Source: Lachnospiraceae bacterium UBA2864 (lineage in GTDB: Bacteria > Bacillota > Clostridia > Lachnospirales > Lachnospiraceae). From it: a DNA stretch of 31,115 bases. Within the stretch, counting starts at the first letter, position 1. Each line of letters starts with the position of its first letter. The translations under genes and the position numbers were made by a program. Location of the stretch: contig DEFA01000023.1 of assembly GCA_002350525.1 (NCBI GenBank), positions 1 to 31,115 on the forward strand, written 5' to 3'. The notes under the pieces were generated by a model, which saw only the letters and a list, made by a program, of their open reading frames with translations, was not told where the DNA came from and searched no databases. Shown here one piece after another: positions 25,566 through 31,115 of the stretch.

Positions 25566-25580
25566 AGTTTTATCCTCCTG

Positions 25581-26117
25581 TTATTCATCACGTGATTCTA
25601 GGTCTCTCTGAAGTCCTACGAGGTAGTTTACAAGTGCACCTCCGTTCGGCTTCAGAAAATACTCGTCTTCAAGTTCCGTATATTTAAAATTCTTCGCATG
25701 ACCGTCTGCTACACGGTCAATATATTGCTTTAATTCTATGTAAGGCATGTAATAGAAATCATTTCTCATGGTAAAATGTATCAGGAGAAATGCAACGCCT
25801 CCCTGGGACTCGAACTCAGTCATGAACCTGAACTGATGTTCATGAATGTTCTGAAGGGAGAAGGTATCAGTCTTACATTCCTTTGCATCAAAGCATACCG
25901 GAACCCCTTGTACAACACCGATATAATCCACTGTTGAATCCTTCTCAAAGTAAGCTTCTGTTATAAGCTTCTTCTCTGAATTAAACTTGAGAGGTGTTAT
26001 GGGGGTCGGAATCTTCTGCACAAGTGCGAGATTCTTATTCCTGTAATGCTCGTTTGTCGTATTTATAAGGTCCTCAAAGGTTGAACCTCTGAGACCTCGG
26101 GAATTCCATGTAGCCAT
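25581..26117 (-). CDS. recU: RecU Holliday junction resolvase
   Basis: A 178-residue homologue of Bacillus RecU, which cleaves four-way junctions in recombination. Alignable blocks are NSRGLRGSTFEDLINTTNEHY, KIPTPI, EAYFEKDSTVDYIGVVQG, CFDAKECKTDTFSLQNIHEHQ. The nuclease core would use Asp64, Asp77, Lys79 and Gln95; the usual EAK reads DAK here, a mild change. It lacks the extended N-terminal arm of the 206-residue Bacillus protein. The ATG with GGAGG six bases upstream lies within the end of the pseudouridine synthase gene, a 44-base overlap. In Bacillus recU pairs with ponA; here it pairs with nadE. Confidence 0.9.
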   Translation of the reverse strand: MATWNSRGLRGSTFEDLINTTNEHYRNKNLALVQKIPTPITPLKFNSEKKLITEAYFEKDSTVDYIGVVQGVPVCFDAKECKTDTFSLQNIHEHQFRFMTEFESQGGVAFLLIHFTMRNDFYYMPYIELKQYIDRVADGHAKNFKYTELEDEYFLKPNGGALVNYLVGLQRDLESRDE

Positions 26118-27063
26118 TCATATCCTCCGGAATATCGGCTGTATATTCTCTGTTATCGCCCAAGATCAGTTTATATGCATGCAGAAGCTGTCTCTTGGGA
26201 CGTGGACTGAGACGACGGTCAAGCTGCCTGTTGCCGTACTTAACATCACCTACGACAGGGAATCCCAGATACTGAAGAGTTACCCTTATCTGATGGGATT
26301 TGCCTGTATAAAGTGTACATTCAACAAGCGAAATGTTTCGGTCCTTGTTATATTTTAGCTGTTTTAAACCTGTGATGATCTTTACCGAACCTGTAGACGG
26401 TGTGTCTGAAACAACAGCTTTATTCTCGGATTCATCCTTCTTGTAGTACAGCTCCGCTATGCCGTTCTTATTAAAATCTCCGTGAACTATGGTAAGGTAT
26501 TTTTTCTCCGTATCGGAAGAACTCTTTGAACCCAGGCTTTCGCTCAGATATCTGAGACCTTTAAGGGTTTTTCCTGCGGTAATTATTCCGCTGGTATTTC
26601 TATCGAGTCTGTTACATACGGACGGTCTGAATGTGTTTAGTGAGCTATCCGTTATCTCACCGCAGGATATCATATAATCTATAACCGCATCGTTGACGGA
26701 ATAGTCATCCCGTGAAGACTTCTGTGACAGAATGCCGGCAGGCTTATTAATGATTATATAATCATCACATTCATAGATTATATTACCGTCATTCAGACGG
26801 AATAGAGATTTCTTATCAATATGATTTCCAGTGGTCGAAACTTCGGTATGAAACAGTTCGATGGTTTCATCCGAGAGAAAGAGCTTTATACTGTCTCCGG
26901 TGCTGAGAACCGCATCCGGATCTGCCTTACGACCGTTTAAAGTAATATTCTTCTTACGCAGCATTTTATATGTAAATGACTGCGGAGCTTTGTCAAAATA
27001 CTTAAAACAGAGCTTCTTCAGCTTCTCGCCGTCTTCTGCTTTAGATATTATAATCTCTCTCAT
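26074..27063 (-). CDS. RluA-family pseudouridine synthase (RluC-like)
   Basis: A 329-residue paralogue of the enzyme at 1316-2257. A basic N-terminal S4-like domain (about 10-70, YKMLRKKNITLNGRKADPD) is followed by the catalytic domain with NRLDRNTSGIITAGKT, the aspartate of which is the nucleophile. Later motifs are LYTGKSHQIRVTLQYLG and FPVVGDVKYG. The S4 domain and basic start resemble RluC more than RluA, but the target site cannot be read from the sequence. It starts directly after the stop of the preceding small membrane protein (TAA then ATG). Confidence 0.9.
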   Translation of the reverse strand: MREIIISKAEDGEKLKKLCFKYFDKAPQSFTYKMLRKKNITLNGRKADPDAVLSTGDSIKLFLSDETIELFHTEVSTTGNHIDKKSLFRLNDGNIIYECDDYIIINKPAGILSQKSSRDDYSVNDAVIDYMISCGEITDSSLNTFRPSVCNRLDRNTSGIITAGKTLKGLRYLSESLGSKSSSDTEKKYLTIVHGDFNKNGIAELYYKKDESENKAVVSDTPSTGSVKIITGLKQLKYNKDRNISLVECTLYTGKSHQIRVTLQYLGFPVVGDVKYGNRQLDRRLSPRPKRQLLHAYKLILGDNREYTADIPEDMNGYMEFPRSQRFNL

Positions 27064-27645
27064 TTATAATCCAAGCCTCAGTAATCTTACTCGTAAGTCT
27101 CCGTCTCTATCCTGATTATCCTCTTTTTGAGGACATATTCTTCCGAGTTCTTTATCAAATCTTTCAAAGGATGATACAACACATATCCGTGCCTTATCCT
27201 TCAGTTCAGCATTTACATTTTCAAGATATTTCACAGCTTCCTTCTGACGGCCATTATCCTTTGCTTCCGGATGGTAGGCGATTATATTGTTATTCACTAT
27301 GGCGACTGTCGGAAAGAAACGTATGCTGTCATCAGTTATCGATATATCATATAAAAGATTGATATCATGTTTCTTACCGATATCCTCTGCTTTTTCATAC
27401 TCTTCCTGTGTAAGCGGATTACATTTAAAACAGAGAAGATAATTTGCAAAGTTTTTGGCAAACGGGATCGACATAATAGCTGCAACTATTATGAAGAGAG
27501 TACGTCTGGTCTGAAACATTATAAGACTCAGAAGAACATCAGCCAGGATAAATGCAAAGCAGGCAAATATTATTATAAGTCTTATATTCTTATATCTTTT
27601 TATATGGCCGTAATGGCCTTTGTGTAAATTCTTGGTATTATTCAT
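27064..27645 (-). CDS. Unknown two-helix membrane protein
   Basis: I do not recognise this 193-residue protein. The first 22 residues are rich in His, Lys and Arg. Two membrane helices follow (about 23-44 and 48-68). The remaining 125 residues are soluble and probably cytoplasmic by the positive-inside rule. That part holds two Cys residues near the membrane (LLCFKCNPLT), a repeated alpha/beta-like pattern (SIRFFPTVAIVNNNIIAYHP, then KARICVVSSFERFDKELGRICP), and a charged end. GAGG stands six bases before the ATG. It is locked between the RsmF-like gene and the pseudouridine synthase with almost no spacing, so it is expressed with RNA-modification genes. No function should be assigned. Confidence 0.8.
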   Translation of the reverse strand: MNNTKNLHKGHYGHIKRYKNIRLIIIFACFAFILADVLLSLIMFQTRRTLFIIVAAIMSIPFAKNFANYLLCFKCNPLTQEEYEKAEDIGKKHDINLLYDISITDDSIRFFPTVAIVNNNIIAYHPEAKDNGRQKEAVKYLENVNAELKDKARICVVSSFERFDKELGRICPQKEDNQDRDGDLRVRLLRLGL

Positions 27646-27655
27646 TTCAAGCCTC

Positions 27656-29047
27656 TTAACAGATTCTCCATCCCGGGAGATACTTATTCTTTATCTGTCC
27701 GCCGGCAGCTTTACCGAAACCAAGCGGAAAGTTATCAACGGCGATAAGTACCCAGCCTTTAGACAGTTTTTCGGAATCGGAATATTCGATGGTCTCTCCC
27801 TTTAAATAACGCATAACCCTTTCATCATCGGAAGAGAGACTAAGTACATTGTCATATTCATCTGCAGACAAAGACATGGCAAGTGCCTGGCTTGGCTCAA
27901 ATCTGTTCTTCTTCTCTTCTCCCATAAGTAGTCCGCGTCTTAAGACATGAAGACGTCCGTTCTCGGGACAGCCCTCAGGTATATAGTATATACGGCCGTT
28001 CATATTTTCAAAACGGTCACGTTTAAACTCTCTTTTTATATGCGATATAAATTCAAGAAGCTCCTCACTGAGTTTGAAGGCTTTTGGATAATAATCCGAT
28101 ACGGAAGAACCAGTATGTTCATTACTTGTATCTTCCACAAGAGATACAAAATGTCCTTCTCCTTTAACCTTATGAGGAAAAAGATGCATAGTATACTGAA
28201 GATTAGCGTCAGATGCCTCATCAGGTTCGGAACTCCACTCGGCACGTCCGGGAACAAATCCATCATACTGTGTTACGGGAACAAGCTTCAGACTATCCTT
28301 CAGTTTAAGGAGATAAAGTATACTATCTTCATCTTCAAGTCCCGAGAAGGTACATGTCGAATATAGGATCATTCCACCGGGTTTCAGCATACGAACAGCT
28401 TCAACCAGAATAGACTTCTGAATAGTAGCAAAGTATTCATTTCCGTTACGCTCCCAGGCTGTAACCATGGATGAAGACTTACGGAACATTCCTTCACCGG
28501 AACATGGCGCATCTATAAGAATCTTATCAAAATAATGGTCGAACTGGCCTGCAAGCTTGTCTGTGGATTCACAGGTAACAAGTACATTTTCGGCACCGAA
28601 CAGTTCAAGATTCTTTATAAGAGCTTTTGCTCTTGATGCACTTATATCATTGGATACCAGATAACCTGTCCTACCGAGTCTGGCGAGAAGTTCCGTGGAC
28701 TTTCCTCCGGGAGCTGCACATATATCCAGTACTTTGTCACCTTCTTCTATAGGAAGTGTGGCAGCCGGAAGTGTGGCACTCGGTTCCTGCAGGTAATAAA
28801 GACCTGCGTAATAATACGGATGCTTTGAAGGAATATCAACTTCCGCATCGTAATAAAAGGCATTACTGCACCAGGGAACAGGAGTAAGCTTAAAAGGAGA
28901 TATCTTCAGAAAGTCTTCAACGCTGATCTTGAGAGTATTTACTCTCAGAGCGTGGTTCATAGGCTGATCGAGGGCTGCTATATAAGTATCCAGCTCATCG
29001 CCCAGCATATTCTTCATTTGTTCAATGAACTTATCAGGTAATCTCAT
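27656..29047 (-). CDS. rsmF: rRNA (cytosine-C5)-methyltransferase, RsmF-like
   Basis: A 463-residue RsmB/NOP-family m5C methyltransferase. SAM binding uses VLDICAAPGGKSTEL (107-121). The two catalytic cysteines are Cys182 in DAPCSGEGMFRK and Cys232 in YSTCTFSGLEDE. An N-terminal RNA-binding part holds LRVNTLK, and after residue 300 a PUA-like C-terminal region is expected, as in RsmF (YebU) and its Firmicute relatives. The target is probably 16S rRNA, by family only. It starts directly after the stop of the TPR protein gene (TAG then ATG). Confidence 0.9.
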   Translation of the reverse strand: MRLPDKFIEQMKNMLGDELDTYIAALDQPMNHALRVNTLKISVEDFLKISPFKLTPVPWCSNAFYYDAEVDIPSKHPYYYAGLYYLQEPSATLPAATLPIEEGDKVLDICAAPGGKSTELLARLGRTGYLVSNDISASRAKALIKNLELFGAENVLVTCESTDKLAGQFDHYFDKILIDAPCSGEGMFRKSSSMVTAWERNGNEYFATIQKSILVEAVRMLKPGGMILYSTCTFSGLEDEDSILYLLKLKDSLKLVPVTQYDGFVPGRAEWSSEPDEASDANLQYTMHLFPHKVKGEGHFVSLVEDTSNEHTGSSVSDYYPKAFKLSEELLEFISHIKREFKRDRFENMNGRIYYIPEGCPENGRLHVLRRGLLMGEEKKNRFEPSQALAMSLSADEYDNVLSLSSDDERVMRYLKGETIEYSDSEKLSKGWVLIAVDNFPLGFGKAAGGQIKNKYLPGWRIC

Positions 29048-29947
29048 CTATTCTTCACTCTTCTCCGGTTCATGTTCATAGCCGTTTACAGGCTCTTTAT
29101 CGATGTTAACTCTCGTATAGAGAAAATCATATTCTTTTTCTATATCCTCATTATCGGGATAATCCGCGTGAAGTTGACTCACAATATCGTAAGCTGATTG
29201 ATAATCCTTGTTTATTTCGAGAAGAACCGCACGGTTATATTTCAGAAGATATTTATAATCATCATCTTCACAGTTCATGCCTCTTTCTATATAGCTTTCT
29301 GCACTGGTCAGATCGTTTATGCTCAGATAATAAGCTGATAGCTCATAAGCTATAAAAGTATTCAGACCATACTTATCAATGTACTTGTTGAAGCATTCCA
29401 TCATCTTATCGCTGTTTCCAAGCTCTAAATAGCATACTCCGATGTACATATTAAGCTTATCGTGACCGGCTTCAACTGCTTTTTCAAGATCAGGAAGTGC
29501 CTTCGCATAATCCTTTTCATTAGTAAAGCTATAGAGTGCGTTGGCAAGAGGAATCATAGTATCAAGATAATCTTTATCAAGATAAAAGCTGGTCTCTTCC
29601 CTAAGTTCTTTATAAATATCACGAGCCTTATCATACTGTCTTAACTCCATATAGCTGTCTGCTATATAAAGCCTTGTATCAAGGTCCATATTACGGGAAA
29701 ACCATTGATACTCATCTAAGGAATCATTAAAAAGCTTGATGGCCTGCTCATAATTGCCTTTGTTATATTCGACAATGGCCTTATCGCGTATATCTTCCTT
29801 ATCTGATATACAGTTTATAACTATAATAAGAGACAGAACAAGGACAGCTGCCGTAACAAATGTCATCATTACGGCAAGCTGTCTTAATCTTCGTCTCTTG
29901 GCTTTACTCATTTTTCTCTTTTTCTTACGTTTTTGTACTTCAGACAT
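29048..29947 (-). CDS. Membrane-anchored TPR protein with highly basic N-terminus
   Basis: The 299-residue product begins with a strongly basic stretch (KRKKKRKMSKAKRRRLRQ in the first 24 residues), then one membrane helix (about 27-46). Tetratricopeptide-like repeats follow, the clearest being AIVEYNKGNYEQAIKLFNDSL, LDTRLYIADSYMELRQYDKARDIY and YIGVCYLELGNSDKMMECF. The basic end suggests the N-terminus stays inside and the TPR part lies outside the membrane. TPRs bind proteins; the partner is unknown. It follows galE by 17 bases and abuts the RsmF-like gene. The basic patch could also bind RNA or ribosomes, given the neighbours, but this is speculation. Confidence 0.8.
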   Translation of the reverse strand: MSEVQKRKKKRKMSKAKRRRLRQLAVMMTFVTAAVLVLSLIIVINCISDKEDIRDKAIVEYNKGNYEQAIKLFNDSLDEYQWFSRNMDLDTRLYIADSYMELRQYDKARDIYKELREETSFYLDKDYLDTMIPLANALYSFTNEKDYAKALPDLEKAVEAGHDKLNMYIGVCYLELGNSDKMMECFNKYIDKYGLNTFIAYELSAYYLSINDLTSAESYIERGMNCEDDDYKYLLKYNRAVLLEINKDYQSAYDIVSQLHADYPDNEDIEKEYDFLYTRVNIDKEPVNGYEHEPEKSEE

Positions 29948-29964
29948 ATGACGAGCCTTCGTTT

Positions 29965-30975
29965 CTACTCATTTGCAAGAGTCATCTTAGCGAATCTCCA
30001 TGAATCCTTGCACATTCTTTCGAGATCATATTCTGCTTTCCATCCGAGCTCTTTAAGAGCTTTCGATGGATCGGCATAACAAGTAGCAATATCACCGGCA
30101 CGTCTTGGCTTTATCGAATACGGAATCGTAACATCATTGGCTTTCTCAAAAGCATGAACGATATCAAGAACGCTGTATCCGGTACCGGTTCCGAGATTAT
30201 ATATATTTACTCCTTCGGTATTCATTACTTTATCGACTGCACAGAGATGTCCCTTTGCAAGATCAGTTACATGAATATAATCACGAACGCCTGTTCCGTC
30301 AGGTGTATCATAATCATTACCGAATACTCCGAGTTCAGGAAGTTTTCCGATAGCCACCTGCATGATATAAGGCATAAGGTTATTCGGGATTCCGTTAGGT
30401 GATTCACCTATAAGTCCGCTCTCATCTGCTCCGATCGGATTGAAGTATCTGAGAAGTACTACTGACCAATCCTTATCAGCTACGTAAAGATCGCTGAGAA
30501 TCTGCTCGAGCATATGTTTTGTCCAGCCGTAAGGATTTGTACATACACCCTTAGGACATTCTTCTGTAATAGGAATAAATGCAGGATCTCCATATACGGT
30601 TGCTGATGATGAGAAGATAATTCTCTTTACACCATACTGATTCATAAGCTTTACGAGGTTTAATGTTCCCGTAATATTGTTTTCATAGTATTTAAGTGGC
30701 TTCTGAACAGACTCACCAACTGCTTTAAGACCTGCAAAGTGAATTACGCAGTCAATAGAATTCTCTTTAAATATAGGTTCCATTTCCTCCGGGCAAAGCA
30801 TATCAGCTTTATAAAACTTAACGTCTTTACCGGTAATAGCTTTAATCTTATCAAGTGTTTCTATTTTTGAATTATACAGATTATCGAATATTATAACCTC
30901 ATGACCTGACTTAAGAAGTTCAACAACAGTATGAGAACCGATATATCCTGTTCCTCCTGATACAAGTACTTTCAT
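29965..30975 (-). CDS. galE: UDP-glucose 4-epimerase
   Basis: A 336-residue extended short-chain dehydrogenase that interconverts UDP-glucose and UDP-galactose. It shows the NAD motif GGTGYIGSH (7-15), DNLYNSK, SSSATVYGD with the catalytic Ser124, and Tyr149-x3-Lys153 in YGWTK. RYFNPIGAD and RDYIHVTDLAKGH complete the family pattern. I chose the ATG at 30973-30975 with GGAGG six bases upstream; a longer frame adds nine atypical residues. It is the first gene of the right-hand unit and the only sugar gene there, so it may supply cell-surface polysaccharide and not galactose catabolism. Confidence 0.97.
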   Translation of the reverse strand: MKVLVSGGTGYIGSHTVVELLKSGHEVIIFDNLYNSKIETLDKIKAITGKDVKFYKADMLCPEEMEPIFKENSIDCVIHFAGLKAVGESVQKPLKYYENNITGTLNLVKLMNQYGVKRIIFSSSATVYGDPAFIPITEECPKGVCTNPYGWTKHMLEQILSDLYVADKDWSVVLLRYFNPIGADESGLIGESPNGIPNNLMPYIMQVAIGKLPELGVFGNDYDTPDGTGVRDYIHVTDLAKGHLCAVDKVMNTEGVNIYNLGTGTGYSVLDIVHAFEKANDVTIPYSIKPRRAGDIATCYADPSKALKELGWKAEYDLERMCKDSWRFAKMTLANE

Positions 30976-30993
30976 TTTGAGCCTCCAATTATT

Positions 30994-31024
30994 TTTTACC
31001 ATACGGCCGAAACCTTTGGTAAAA
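30994..31024 (-). promoter_or_regulatory. Hairpin in the galE leader, next to the ribosome binding site
   Basis: TTTTACCA at 30994-31001 and TGGTAAAA at 31017-31024 are perfect eight-base complements around a 15-base loop that contains the palindrome CGGCCG. In the mRNA the hairpin ends about ten bases before GGAGG. No T-run follows, so it is not a terminator. It could be an operator or an mRNA control element. Confidence 0.45.
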
Positions 31025-31063
31025 TTGATAGTATTAATCTTTACATAAATTGAACATTATGTT

Positions 31064-31072
31064 ATTATATCA
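31064..31072 (-). promoter_or_regulatory. Extended -10 promoter for galE and the right-hand unit
   Basis: The minus strand reads TGATATAAT, an exact extended -10 (TGnTATAAT). The -35 position falls in the T-tract of the upstream terminator and does not match TTGACA. The predicted start is near 31057, giving a leader of about 80 bases. An 11-base perfect palindrome AACATTATGTT at 31053-31063 would cover the start point and could be an operator. Confidence 0.55.
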
Positions 31073-31084
31073 AAGATTTAGGAT

Positions 31085-31113
31085 AAAAAAAAGAATTCAA
31101 AAGCGAATTCTTT
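31085..31113 (-). terminator. Rho-independent terminator of an upstream gene outside the window
   Basis: On the minus strand AAAGAATTC, a six-base loop and GAATTCTTT form a perfect nine-base stem, followed by five more T residues. It closes whatever gene lies beyond the right edge on the same strand, and so marks the start of the galE unit. The stem is AT-rich, which makes it weaker than usual. Confidence 0.75.
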
Positions 31114-31115
31114 AA

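Noticed and set aside
31051..31064. Possible LexA (SOS) box TGAACATTATGTTA before galE, tempting because recU, mutS and mutL follow
   Set aside because: The Firmicute box needs four bases between GAAC and GTT; here there are five, so the half-sites are out of register.
31050..31079. Plus-strand promoter TTTACA-N17-TATTAT at the right end
   Set aside because: It would fire directly into the terminator inverted repeat and no plus-strand gene is visible; it probably reflects AT-richness.

Overview
All 28 protein-coding genes I can support lie on the minus strand, so the window is transcribed from right to left. The gene content points to a Gram-positive member of Clostridia, most probably Lachnospiraceae. 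Signs are SepF and DivIVA, a RecU-type Holliday junction resolvase, lipoprotein signal peptidase next to an RluD-type synthase, the long clostridial form of PBP2, strong GGAGG ribosome binding sites, and moderately low GC. This is inference from family knowledge; there is no 16S or other marker to name a genus. I see no tRNA, rRNA, CRISPR array or insertion sequence.

Right-hand unit (about 31.1 to 15.1 kb). It opens after an upstream rho-independent terminator (31085-31113), with an extended -10 promoter (31064-31072) and a hairpin leader before galE. It then runs without a real gap through a membrane TPR protein, an RsmF-like rRNA m5C methyltransferase, an unknown two-helix membrane protein, an RluA-family pseudouridine synthase, recU, nadE, miaB, mutS, mutL, miaA and a PLP-dependent methionine gamma-lyase-like (YnbB) protein. 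Several junctions are 4-base ATGA overlaps or starts inside the previous gene. The theme is RNA modification (RsmF, RluA, MiaB, MiaA) with DNA mismatch repair and recombination (MutS, MutL, RecU).

Left-hand unit (about 15.1 to 1.3 kb). A 102-base gap carries a second extended -10 promoter with the same nine bases (15059-15067). From it run radC, mreC, mreD, a 950-residue PBP2, rodA, a methylglyoxal synthase-like gene, a D,D-carboxypeptidase, an HlyD-like membrane fusion protein, yggS, sepF, divIVA, aroB, lspA and rluD. This is an elongation and division locus, but mreB, maf and minCDE, which often sit in such clusters, are absent here.

Left end (1 to 1315). A tyrosine recombinase gene runs off the window edge. 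It is preceded by a 285-base noncoding stretch with helically spaced copies of a TGGTTTTCCG element and nested inverted repeats. That repeat field and a methylglyoxal synthase-like protein in which three of the canonical catalytic aspartates are replaced (Val at the catalytic-base position) are the most unusual items in the window.
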